Assembly (NCBI GenBank): GCA_017545665.1
Contig: JAFWKQ010000006.1
Location: forward strand, 1 to 60,258
Source of the DNA: Atopobiaceae bacterium
Lineage (GTDB): Bacteria > Actinomycetota > Coriobacteriia > Coriobacteriales > Atopobiaceae
Length of the DNA: 60,258 nucleotides
Reading direction: 5' to 3'
Shown: in pieces, positions 39,379 through 47,651 of the stretch
Position numbering within the stretch: position 1 is the first letter of the stretch
Layout: each line of letters begins with the position of its first letter
Made by a program: the position numbers and the translations under genes
Notes under the pieces: generated by a model
What the model saw: the letters and a program-made list of their open reading frames with translations, nothing else
The model's database searches: none
Told to the model about the DNA's origin: nothing

Positions 39379-39482
39379 CGACCATCGTCCGCCCGCACCG
39401 TCCCGCGTGTGGCGACTCGCGAAGCGAGCGAGCATAGCGAGCGCGGAGCCACACGCGGGACGGTGCGGGCGGACGATGGTCG
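39379..39482. repeat. Long palindrome repeat, copy with 35-bp perfect arms
   Basis: Arms 39379-39413 (CGACCATCGTCCGCCCG...) and 39448-39482 are exact reverse complements over 35 bp. The core lies at 39411-39450 (GGCGACTCGCGAAGCGAGCG...GCGGAGCC). It begins one base after the murJ stop codon. A degraded second hairpin (CCCCGCAC/GTGCGGGG) with part of a core follows at 39506-39550. Confidence 0.95.
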
Positions 39483-39644
39483 ACGGCGCTTGGGCAGCGG
39501 CTTATGAAGCGAGCGAGGCCCCGCACGCGGGACGGCGCGAGTGCGGGGGCATGGTGTGCAGAAACGACGTAAAACGCCTGTGGGTTGTTATCTAACCTAT
39601 AATTGTCTTGCAAAAAAAGATGGAGCGACGAAACGGAGATTGCC

Positions 39645-40616
39645 GTGGCGCACTTTCTGCAATCGGATGCATGGGAGACCTACCAGGCTTCCTTGGGAGA
39701 GAAGACCAAGAGCGAAAAGGGGGAGGGCTGGAGCTTTTTGGGCATCGAGGAGATGGGGCCAGCGCATACCAAGCGACTTTATGCGCCCTACGGCCCGAGC
39801 TTTTCCAACCCACAAGCCCTTGAGCAGGCGTTGTCCCGATTCGAGGCGGCCGCCAAGCAGAGTTCTTGCGTGTTCGTGCGCGTGGAGCCCGTAGGCGACA
39901 GTCCCGAGGCGGAGGAAGGCGCGAAGGAGGCATTGGAGCGCGCGGGATACCATCGCGTGAGTCATATGCAGCCTGAGGACACGTGGCGTCTGAACCTTAC
40001 CGTGGGTGAGGAAGCCCTTATGCGTGGTATGGACAAGAGCAACCGCAAGCGATATCGCGCCATGGGTCGCCGTGGCATCGAAATCCGCGTCACGCAAGAC
40101 CCCAAGGACGTTCCCGCGCTCACCGAGCTTATGAGTCAGGTTTCCGAGCGCAATGAGGTGGAGCTTCGTGATGCGGATTACGTGCAGCGTCAGGCGGACT
40201 GCCTCATGCCACTCGATGCTGCCACGCTGTATCTGGCTGTCTTGCATGTGCAGGACGATGAGGGAAATCCCACGGGCGAGGAGAAGGTCATTGCGGCCAA
40301 CCTCGTTTTTGACGGTGAGGGTACCCGCATCCTCATTCACAACGGATCCGACAGCGCATACTATCGCACGGGCGCAAATGTGGCCATGCAGGTCCAGATC
40401 GTGCTGGATGCCGCGGAGAAGGGCCTAACGTGGGCGGACTTCTATGGCATGGCGCCCGAAGGATCTGGTCCCGACCATCCCTGGGCGGGTTTCACGAAGT
40501 TCAAGCAGTCCTTTGGCGGTGAGCCACGGCATTATCTCGGCACATGGGAAAAGCCTGTGAGCAAGGCAAAGTATGCCGTGTACGAGACGGCTCGCAAGAT
40601 TCTGGAACACAAGTAA
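39645..40616 (+). CDS. FemAB-type peptidoglycan interpeptide-bridge transferase
   Basis: A 323-residue FemXAB-family enzyme: two GNAT-like folds that transfer amino acids from aminoacyl-tRNA to the stem-peptide side chain of lipid II. Seen: HFLQSDAWETYQASLG at the start, MDKSNRKRYRAMGRRGIEIRV, and the C-terminal WADFYGMAPEGSGPDHPWAGFTKFKQSFGGEPRHYLGTWEKP, which is the family hallmark. GTG 39645 with ACGGAG upstream fits the family N-terminus better than TTG 39603. The amino acid used is not readable from sequence. It lies 30 bp before the ligase fusion. Confidence 0.9.
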   Translation: MAHFLQSDAWETYQASLGEKTKSEKGEGWSFLGIEEMGPAHTKRLYAPYGPSFSNPQALEQALSRFEAAAKQSSCVFVRVEPVGDSPEAEEGAKEALERAGYHRVSHMQPEDTWRLNLTVGEEALMRGMDKSNRKRYRAMGRRGIEIRVTQDPKDVPALTELMSQVSERNEVELRDADYVQRQADCLMPLDAATLYLAVLHVQDDEGNPTGEEKVIAANLVFDGEGTRILIHNGSDSAYYRTGANVAMQVQIVLDAAEKGLTWADFYGMAPEGSGPDHPWAGFTKFKQSFGGEPRHYLGTWEKPVSKAKYAVYETARKILEHK

Positions 40617-40646
40617 CCAAGCATTTGTTGCAGAGGGGACGCACGC

Positions 40647-43157
40647 ATGCAGAGTCAAAACGATGCCGAGGCGCTTCTTGCCCAGGAGCTGGCCCGACGG
40701 ACCAATACGGAGTCGCGTGATTGGTTCTTGGTCTTGAAGGCACGCTATGGCATGGGCGTTGTCTTCAAGACGCTGCGAGACGTAAGAGGTGCCGGTAACG
40801 TGGTGACGCAGGCATTCACGTGCTGCACGGCTATAGACCCCATAACGGACGCTGGCCTTGACGTGTGCTATGCGGACCTTCAACCGGATTCGCTTGCGCT
40901 TGACCTCTCGACTGTGGAGGTGGGGGAGCGGACGCTTGCCGTCGTGCTTCAGCATACGTTTGGCCTTATGGATGTGGCTGCCGATGCACATCTTGCGCAA
41001 GTGGCTCACGATGCGGGGGCAATCGTGGTGGAAGACTGCGCCCATTGCGTATGCAGGCTTGCGCGAGACGACGAGGACAAGCCGCTTGCCGACATCTCCA
41101 TCCATTCCTTCGGCATGGAGAAGATGCTTCAGAACTCCTATTTTGGCGGTGCCGTATGGGTGTCTCCTGCGCTTGGCGAGGACCTGCGAGCTCGGCTGAT
41201 CGCAGCGCTTGCCTCCCTGAGGGTGCCTAACAAGAAATTCGACAGGGCAATTCGCTCCTATCGCAACCAGATGCGCGTGCTCACCCGTGTGCCGGCAGGG
41301 CTGTCCCGTGGGTTGAAGTCGGCTATAACAAACGCTGGCTTGCACGAGCCTGGCATTACTGACGACGAACTGCGGGGCCGGCTGCCTCTTCAACCCATGC
41401 GTCCCACGCCATGGCTCTGTCAGCATATAATGGAGGTCCTGGGCCAGCTGGAGAGTTCCGTTCCCCAGCGCATCCAAGCGGTGCGGGTGTATCAGGAGGC
41501 ATTTCGAGCTGCCGCCGCGCGTGGCAATGCCGCCGCGCTTCCACCTGCGCAGCTCCTCAATGCCACGGACGTGCAGCCGCTCTTGCGCTATCCCATCGTG
41601 TTTTCCACAAGCTGCGAGGCCGACGAGTGCATTGCGAAGGTTGGCGCCATGGGCTTCTATAGCGTCCCATGGTATCGGCCGCTCCTCTTCCCGGGCGTGT
41701 TGGATGCTGCGGCATATGGGTGGGGGCCCGAGCAGGAGAAGACCCATCCCAAGACGATTGCCCTCTCGCGAGGAATCGCATGCCTGCCTACCGATGTTAC
41801 CTCCGAGCAAGCAAGTCGCATTGCGCAGATGGTCTTGGGCGAGGTAACTGAGCTGGAGCGAGGCCAACGTTCAGAGGAGGGAAGGATGCGTCCAACAATT
41901 ACGACCGAGCAGGATGTGCGAGAGAGGCTCGTCCCCGTTATCTTGGGCGGCGACATTCTGGGTTACTCCTGCGTGAGGGAGTTCCATCGCGCGTACGGGA
42001 TCAACAGCATCATACTCTCTGCGGTAAACGTGCGCTCGACCTCTGCCAGCAAGTTCTGCGACTATCGCATCGTGCCCAATATTGGTGACGAGGAGGTATG
42101 CGTCGCATACCTCTCCAAGCTGGGGCGCGAGCTTTCGGCGCAGGGCAAGGTGGGGCTGGCGCTGGGCTGTGCCGACTGGCACGCACGCATTCTCTCTGCG
42201 CACAAAGAAGAGCTTGGCGAGTGGTATGTGGTTCCCTACATCGACTTTGATCTTCTGGACGACATCACCAAGAAGGAGCGCTTCTATGCCATCTGCGAGG
42301 AGTTGGGCATAGACTATCCGCACACGTGGTACTTGGATTGCGCGGACCAAGACGCCCAACTCGACACCTCGCAATTCCCCTATCCGCTCATCGCCAAGCC
42401 GTCCAACTCCGCGTCCTACGACCTGCTCGAGTTCCATGGCAAGAAGAAGATCTACGAGATCGAGACGCCCGAGGAGCTCGCGCACGTATACGACATCGTG
42501 CGGGCTTCGGGATATCCGCATAAGCTCGTCGTGCAGGACTTCATCCCCGGCGAGGATGACGCCATCCGCTCTCTCACGCTCTATGCAAACGAGGACGGCA
42601 AGACGTGCGTGGCGGCGGGCGGACAGGTGGTGCTGCAAGACCATTCGCCCCTTGCCTTGGGAAATCCCGTGTGCATCCTTTCTGAGAAGGTCGACAAGAT
42701 CGTGGAGGATGGCAAGAGGTTCCTCGAGCACGTTGGCTACCATGGTTACGCGAACTTCGACATTAAATACGACGAGCGTGACGGTAGCTATAGGTTCTTC
42801 GAGGTAAATACCCGTATGGGACGCAATACCTACTACATCTCGCTGGGTGGGGTTAACTTCGTGACGCCCATCGTGGAGGATTGGGTCCTTGGCCGCGATC
42901 TGCCATATAGGGAGGCGTATGACCCGTACGTGTATACGGTGATTCCCGCAAAGGTCGTAAGAAAAACGGTAAAGGACCCCGACCTGCGGAAACGCGTGTT
43001 GGACATGTATCGCAAACGCCTTGCCAAGTCGCCGCTCTTCTATGCAGCCGATACCATTGAGCACAGAGTATGGGCTCGTCTTACGTGGCGACATCAGGTG
43101 GCGAAGTTCAAGAAGTTCGTCTGGGACACCGGCGGCAAGCAGGCCTCAGTCGAATAG
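40647..43157 (+). CDS. Fusion of a DegT-type PLP aminotransferase-like domain and a D-aspartate-ligase-like ATP-grasp domain
   Basis: An 836-residue two-domain protein. Residues 1 to about 400 resemble the DegT/DnrJ/EryC1 sugar aminotransferase fold: VVEDCAH gives the pyridine-ring Asp (D130) and SIHSFGMEKML the likely PLP lysine (K159). Residues about 414-836 are an ATP-grasp carboxylate-amine ligase closely resembling the Aslfm D-aspartate ligase that adds D-Asp to the lipid II stem peptide (VPVILGGDILGYSCVREFH, VPYIDFDLLDD, VVQDFIPGEDDAIRSLTLY, GYANFDIKYDERDGSYRFFEVN). The fusion is unknown to me. GAGGAGG and an in-frame ATG at 41886 sit exactly at the junction, so the ligase may also be made alone. 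Neighbours MurJ and FemAB support a cell-wall role. Confidence 0.8.
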   Translation: MQSQNDAEALLAQELARRTNTESRDWFLVLKARYGMGVVFKTLRDVRGAGNVVTQAFTCCTAIDPITDAGLDVCYADLQPDSLALDLSTVEVGERTLAVVLQHTFGLMDVAADAHLAQVAHDAGAIVVEDCAHCVCRLARDDEDKPLADISIHSFGMEKMLQNSYFGGAVWVSPALGEDLRARLIAALASLRVPNKKFDRAIRSYRNQMRVLTRVPAGLSRGLKSAITNAGLHEPGITDDELRGRLPLQPMRPTPWLCQHIMEVLGQLESSVPQRIQAVRVYQEAFRAAAARGNAAALPPAQLLNATDVQPLLRYPIVFSTSCEADECIAKVGAMGFYSVPWYRPLLFPGVLDAAAYGWGPEQEKTHPKTIALSRGIACLPTDVTSEQASRIAQMVLGEVTELERGQRSEEGRMRPTITTEQDVRERLVPVILGGDILGYSCVREFHRAYGINSIILSAVNVRSTSASKFCDYRIVPNIGDEEVCVAYLSKLGRELSAQGKVGLALGCADWHARILSAHKEELGEWYVVPYIDFDLLDDITKKERFYAICEELGIDYPHTWYLDCADQDAQLDTSQFPYPLIAKPSNSASYDLLEFHGKKKIYEIETPEELAHVYDIVRASGYPHKLVVQDFIPGEDDAIRSLTLYANEDGKTCVAAGGQVVLQDHSPLALGNPVCILSEKVDKIVEDGKRFLEHVGYHGYANFDIKYDERDGSYRFFEVNTRMGRNTYYISLGGVNFVTPIVEDWVLGRDLPYREAYDPYVYTVIPAKVVRKTVKDPDLRKRVLDMYRKRLAKSPLFYAADTIEHRVWARLTWRHQVAKFKKFVWDTGGKQASVE
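41874..41888 (+). promoter_or_regulatory. Internal ribosome-binding site and start codon at the domain junction
   Basis: GAGGAGG ends at 41880, 5 bases before ATG 41886, which is in frame with the long gene and opens the ATP-grasp domain (MRPTITTEQDVRERLVPVIL). This is either a working internal start or the relic of a separate gene. Confidence 0.55.
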
Positions 43158-43216
43158 GGTCGAAGACACGCGAGCGTGGATCCATGTGCGAAATGGCATG
43201 GGCGCGGGGGTGTAAA

Positions 43217-43350
43217 GCGACGCCCGACCGCTTGCGCCCCCGCAACCATTCCGCCCCGCACGCGGCTCCGCGCTCGCTTCGCTCGCTCACTTCGTGAGTC
43301 GTCGCTTGCGGGCCCGGCGTGGCGCGGGGGCGCAAGCGGTTGGGTGTCGC
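43217..43350. repeat. Long palindrome repeat, inverted-core copy
   Basis: The left arm 43217-43241 (GCGACGCCCGACCGC...) pairs with 43326-43350 over 25 bp with two mismatches; inner parts pair less well. The family core is present in the opposite orientation at about 43263-43306 (GGCTCCGCGCTCGCTTCGCT...). It lies 60 bp after the ligase fusion and 72 bp before tRNA-Asn. Confidence 0.85.
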
Positions 43351-43403
43351 TCCTTCGCTCAGAATAAAGAGAAATTCTTGTGGACTCTCGAAGAGGCATC
43401 TGC

Positions 43404-43409
43404 TAGAAT
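43404..43409 (+). promoter_or_regulatory. Probable -10 element of tRNA-Asn
   Basis: TAGAAT, 12 bases before the tRNA. TTGTGG at 43378 is the only -35 candidate, but its 20-base spacer is long. Confidence 0.35.
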
Positions 43410-43421
43410 CTCTTTGTACAT

Positions 43422-43496
43422 TCCCCGGTGGCGCAGTGGTAGCGCAGTGGACTGTTAATCCATGTGTCGCTGGTTCGAATCCAGCCCGGGGAGCCA
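43422..43496 (+). tRNA. tRNA-Asn (GTT)
   Basis: The acceptor stem TCCCCGG (43422-43428) pairs with CCGGGGA (43486-43492), discriminator G, encoded CCA at 43494-43496. The anticodon arm GTGGACTGTTAATCCAT has anticodon GTT, and the T arm is GCTGGTTCGAATCCAGC. Confidence 0.97.
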
Positions 43497-43561
43497 TGAT
43501 TGTTCAGGCCGTCTGCACGTAGGTGTTGACGGCCTTATTGTTAGGGAGGACGCACGCCGGC

Positions 43562-45550
43562 ATGACCATCCGCGATTCTGGATATATGCCAAATCTGCAC
43601 GACGTTGCCCCGAGGCCTGAGGACGAGGGCTTGGCGAGCATCGCCGACCAGGTATCGCAGGTTCCCAAGCGTCCAGGGTGCTATTTGTGGAAGGATGCCA
43701 AGGGCGAGGTTGTCTATGTGGGCAAGGCAAAGAACCTGCGCGCTCGCATGAAGCAATACGTTCAGCTCACAGACGACCGCGCAAAGATTCCTCTCATGAT
43801 GCAGGTTGTTCGCGGCTTTGATTACGTGGTGGTGGACAATGAGCATGAGGCGCTCGTTCTAGAGCGCAACCTCATCGCACAGTATCACCCGTACTTCAAC
43901 GTAGACTACAAGGACGACAAGAGCTATCCCTTCATCGCCATTACCGAAGGCGATGCCTATCCCGCAATCAAGTACACGCGCGAGCGGCATCGAAAGGGGA
44001 CGCGCTATTTTGGCCCCTACACCGACGCGCGCGCCGCACGCGAGACGATCGATACCCTGCGAAAGGTCATTCCCATTTGCACGGCAACCTGCGCGGAGTG
44101 GAAAAAGGCGAAGCGCTACCTCGACTCCCACCCAGACGATTTGGCCGTTGCAAATTTGGCGCTTGCGCAACGCGGACGCCCATGCTTCTTCAGCCATGTG
44201 GGACTAGGTCCTGGAGTGTGTGTGGGTGCCATAAGCACGGTCGAATACGCGCGCAACGTTCGACAGGTGGAGCAGTTTTTGTCGGGTAAGCGACGCGATG
44301 TGGTGAGCGAGCTTACCGAGCAGATGACAAGTGCTGCCGCAGAGCTGGAGTTCGAGCGTGCGGGGCGGCTCAAGCGCAGGTTGGAGGTCATAAACGGGTT
44401 GGAGGACCACCAGCAGGTTGTTTTTCCGACGAGCGTAAACCTAGACCTCATTGGCATCTATCGCGAGGAGACGATTTCGGCGGCATGCGTGTTTGCGGTG
44501 CGGGAGGGGCTCACGGTGCGCAGCACTGAGTTCATCCTAAACAAGGGCAACGATGCGGGCGAGGAGGAGCTGGTGGAGGGCTTCCTCAAACGCTACTACG
44601 ACGAAACGGCCGACATTCCTCCCGAGGTGGACGTTACGGTGGAGCTGGAAGATGCGGATCTGCTCGAGGAATGGCTGTCTGCCAAACGTGCCCACGCGTG
44701 TCATATCCACCGTCCCCTGAGGGGAGACAAACGTAAGCTGCTGGACATGGCCTCACAAAACGCCCGGTTTGCCCTCAATCGCTATATGGTGCGCACGGGC
44801 TACGCAGACGATCGCACGAACCAGGCCTTGCTGCAGCTCGAAAGCGCGCTGGCACTCGAAGCGCCTCCGTTGCGCATTGAATGCTTTGACATCTCCACCT
44901 TGCATGGGCGCTTTACCGTGGCCTCCATGATCGTGTTTACGAACGGCAGACCCGACAAGGGCCAGTATCGCCGTTTCAAGATACGTGCCGAGCTGGATGA
45001 GGCAAACGACTTCGTGAGTATGAGCGAAGTGCTGGGCAGGCGCTATTCCCCCGAGCGCATGGCCGACGAACGCTTTGGGTCGCGACCGGACCTTCTTGTT
45101 GTGGACGGCGGAAAGCCACAGCTCACCGCGGCTATCGAACAGCTGGAGGAGCTGGGGCTCAACATACCAGTTTGTGGCTTGGCAAAGTCGGATGAGGAGG
45201 TATTCGTGCCGTGGGACAGCGCTCCCATCGTCCTACCGTCGGGATCTGCGTCCCTCTACCTCATAAAGCAGGTGCGCGACGAGAGTCATCGCTTTGCCAT
45301 TACCTTCCATCGCGAGTTGCGCGACAAGGCTATGACCGTGAGCGTGCTGGACGAAATACCGGGCGTGGGGCCAAAGCGCAAGAAGGCGATCATGCGTCAC
45401 TTTGGCTCCCTCAAGAGGCTGCGTGCCGCCAGCCCTGCCGACATCGCGCAGGTGAAGGGCGTCCCACAGCATGTGGCCGAAGACATATGGAACGAGCTTC
45501 GCGCATGGGATGCGGAGCGCGAAGAGGTCGCCCAAAAGGCGGAAGTGTAA
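43562..45550 (+). CDS. uvrC: Excinuclease ABC subunit C
   Basis: Makes both incisions around UvrB-bound damage. 662 residues. GIY-YIG nuclease domain near the start (PGCYLWKDAKGEVVYVGKAKNLRARM), UVR motif (ELEFERAGRLKRRLEVI, near residue 265), RNase H-like C-terminal nuclease (IECFDISTLHG, LLVVDGGKPQL), and a helix-hairpin-helix tail (LDEIPGVGPKRKKAIMRHFGS). ATG 43562 follows AGGGAGG; ATG 43586 is an alternative. The gene is followed by a long palindrome. Confidence 0.96.
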   Translation: MTIRDSGYMPNLHDVAPRPEDEGLASIADQVSQVPKRPGCYLWKDAKGEVVYVGKAKNLRARMKQYVQLTDDRAKIPLMMQVVRGFDYVVVDNEHEALVLERNLIAQYHPYFNVDYKDDKSYPFIAITEGDAYPAIKYTRERHRKGTRYFGPYTDARAARETIDTLRKVIPICTATCAEWKKAKRYLDSHPDDLAVANLALAQRGRPCFFSHVGLGPGVCVGAISTVEYARNVRQVEQFLSGKRRDVVSELTEQMTSAAAELEFERAGRLKRRLEVINGLEDHQQVVFPTSVNLDLIGIYREETISAACVFAVREGLTVRSTEFILNKGNDAGEEELVEGFLKRYYDETADIPPEVDVTVELEDADLLEEWLSAKRAHACHIHRPLRGDKRKLLDMASQNARFALNRYMVRTGYADDRTNQALLQLESALALEAPPLRIECFDISTLHGRFTVASMIVFTNGRPDKGQYRRFKIRAELDEANDFVSMSEVLGRRYSPERMADERFGSRPDLLVVDGGKPQLTAAIEQLEELGLNIPVCGLAKSDEEVFVPWDSAPIVLPSGSASLYLIKQVRDESHRFAITFHRELRDKAMTVSVLDEIPGVGPKRKKAIMRHFGSLKRLRAASPADIAQVKGVPQHVAEDIWNELRAWDAEREEVAQKAEV

Positions 45551-45575
45551 AGTCAGCCGCGTACGATCCGTGAGC

Positions 45576-45674
45576 GTCCACACCTCCGCGCTCGCGATGG
45601 GGTCCGCAGGCGGCGACTCACGAAGTGAGCGCGGAGTCGCATGAGGGCCCCATCGCTGGCGCGGAGGTGTGGAC
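45576..45674. repeat. Long palindrome repeat, copy with short core
   Basis: Arms 45576-45605 (GTCCACACCTCCGCGC...) and 45645-45674 are complementary over 30 bp with three mismatches. The core (45612-45640) is shortened: GGCGACTCACGAAGTGAG is followed directly by CGCGGAGTCGC. It starts 26 bp after the uvrC stop. Confidence 0.9.
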
Positions 45675-45771
45675 ACCGGCACTTGTCAAATATCCCAAGG
45701 GTCCGAACAAACCACCTTCCTGCCCACTCCTTGCGGTATGCTAGATACATAACGGGGCGAGGAGGACTTCC

Positions 45772-46704
45772 ATGGCAGATGTATCGGCTGAAGAGCGCAT
45801 GCGTCAGGCAGCGAAGCGCGAGCGCGACATTGACGTCGTGATTATTACCGGTCTTTCGGGCAGCGGGCGTACGCAAGTTATGCATGTGTTCGAGGACATG
45901 GGCTACTTTTGCATCGACAACCTTCCCACGGGACTCATCCTGCAGATTGCCAATGCCGTTGGCGTGGGGTCGGGCGCTGGCCGCCATCTGGCCGTTACCT
46001 GCGACTTGCGCAGCCAGGACCTGTTTGGTGCGCTTACCCACACCTTGGCCGAACTGTCCGAGCATGATCTCTCATATAGGGTGCTGTTCCTGGACGCCTC
46101 GAACGAGGTCCTCATTCGCCGCTACAACGAGAACCGCCGCCGCCATCCCATCGCATGCGAGGGAGAGTCCCTCTCCGACGCCATCAGTCGCGAGCGGGCA
46201 GGCCTCGAGCCCACTCGTGAGGTGGCAGATTTGGTAATAGACACCTCCAACATGCTTGCGAGCGAGCTGCGTACCATAATTCGCGGGGAGTTCGCAGAGC
46301 TTAGCGACCAGCAGCTCCTCGAGGTGCACGTGTTCTCGTTTGGCTTCAAGCACGGCATGCCCGTGGAGGCGGATCTGCTCATTGACGTGCGATTCTTGCC
46401 CAACCCATTCTGGGATCCGCAGATGCGCACGCTTACTGGCAACGATCCGCTCGTGCGTGACTTCGTGATGGAGCACCCTGTGACGAAGGAGTTCCTTGTT
46501 GCATGGAAACAGCTGCTAGACGTCGTTGTTCCAGGCTACATTGCCGAGGGCAAGTCGCGCGTATCCATTGCCATTGGGTGTACGGGCGGCCAGCACCGCA
46601 GCGTTGCCATTGCGAATGCCACCGCCGAGTATCTGAAACTCAAGGACTACCACGTGGCGGCGTCGCATCGCGACCTCATGCTTGCCAACGTTCGTAACGA
46701 CTAG
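45772..46704 (+). CDS. rapZ: RapZ-type RNA-binding/nucleotide-binding regulator
   Basis: A 310-residue RapZ (YvcJ) family P-loop protein. Walker A GLSGSGRTQ is at about residues 28-36, and the C-terminal domain holds SFGFKHG, DVRFLPNP and the signature IGCTGGQHRSVAIA. In E. coli RapZ controls glmS through small RNAs; in Gram-positive bacteria its role is less clear. GAGGAGG precedes ATG. It lies 17 bp before whiA; the yvcK gene that usually sits between them is missing. Confidence 0.93.
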   Translation: MADVSAEERMRQAAKRERDIDVVIITGLSGSGRTQVMHVFEDMGYFCIDNLPTGLILQIANAVGVGSGAGRHLAVTCDLRSQDLFGALTHTLAELSEHDLSYRVLFLDASNEVLIRRYNENRRRHPIACEGESLSDAISRERAGLEPTREVADLVIDTSNMLASELRTIIRGEFAELSDQQLLEVHVFSFGFKHGMPVEADLLIDVRFLPNPFWDPQMRTLTGNDPLVRDFVMEHPVTKEFLVAWKQLLDVVVPGYIAEGKSRVSIAIGCTGGQHRSVAIANATAEYLKLKDYHVAASHRDLMLANVRND

Positions 46705-46721
46705 CGGAAGAATGGCGATCC

Positions 46722-47651
46722 ATGAGCTTTACTGCCGAAGTGAAGGACGAGCTCTCACGCGTCGAAGACAAGGAGGCTGACTGCTCGCTCGCCGAGCTCT
46801 CGGCGCTCATGCGCATATGCGGCACGCTCTCGTACCATGGCCCAGGGCACTATTCCATACGTATTGCCACCGAAACTGGGTCGGTTGCGCGTACAGCCAT
46901 GCGGCTCATTCACAAGCGACTCGACCTGCAAACTATGCTTACGGTACGTCGGTCGGTCCAGCGCAAGACCCGCAACTACCTGATCGAGATACCAGAACAG
47001 GACCGACTTGCAGATGACCTCGTGCTGCTGGGTATTCTTTCTCCGGGAAGGGGCCTGGCGCCAGGAATACCTCAAGCGTTGATTACGAGCGATGACACCG
47101 TGCGCGCGTTTGTTCGGGGCGCCTTTATGGCCAGCGGGTTTGTTGCCGATCCCCGAGGTGACTTTCACCTCGAGATAGCCGTTACAGGAGAAGAGCTCGC
47201 GCAGGGAATCGCGCGGCTCGTGCAGCGAATGGGCGTTACCGCGCGCCTTAATCACAGACGTGGCTCGTATGCCATATATCTCAAGAGTTTTGAGGATGTG
47301 CGCAGATTGTTGCTTGGCATGGGGGCGCAACGGTCGGCACGTGCTGTGGAGAACGTGCGCCATCTAAAAAACGTTAAGAACGACGTGAACCGGCGGGTGA
47401 ATGCTGAGCTTGCAAATGGTCGGCGCTCCTCGCGCTCGGGTGCCGAGCAGCTAATGCTTGTGGAGCGTGTGGCACGCGAGGTGGGGATTCGCGATCTGCC
47501 ACCAGCGCTCAAGGAGTTCTGTGAGCTACGGGCGCGCTTTCCCGAGATGTCGCTTGCCGAGTTGGGAAAGCTTTGCAACCCGAGCGCATCCAAGTCGGCC
47601 ATGTACCATCGCGTGCTGCGTTTGCAGAAGCTCGTGAACCAGAAAGGCTGA
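46722..47651 (+). CDS. whiA: WhiA sporulation/cell-division regulator
   Basis: A 309-residue DNA-binding protein with a LAGLIDADG-homing-endonuclease-like N-terminal fold (GAFMASGFVADPRGDFHLEI) and a C-terminal helix-turn-helix (AELGKLCNPSASKSAMYHRVLRL). In actinobacteria it works with WhiB to switch on division genes; in other Gram-positives it affects division and chromosome segregation. Its TGA stop codon is the first three bases of a repeat array, so the exact end may have been set by repeat insertion. Confidence 0.94.
   Translation: MSFTAEVKDELSRVEDKEADCSLAELSALMRICGTLSYHGPGHYSIRIATETGSVARTAMRLIHKRLDLQTMLTVRRSVQRKTRNYLIEIPEQDRLADDLVLLGILSPGRGLAPGIPQALITSDDTVRAFVRGAFMASGFVADPRGDFHLEIAVTGEELAQGIARLVQRMGVTARLNHRRGSYAIYLKSFEDVRRLLLGMGAQRSARAVENVRHLKNVKNDVNRRVNAELANGRRSSRSGAEQLMLVERVAREVGIRDLPPALKEFCELRARFPEMSLAELGKLCNPSASKSAMYHRVLRLQKLVNQKG

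Noticed and set aside
40425..41867. A 480-codon minus-strand frame across the FemAB/ligase region
   Set aside because: The plus strand carries clear catalytic motifs; the reverse frame is a shadow.
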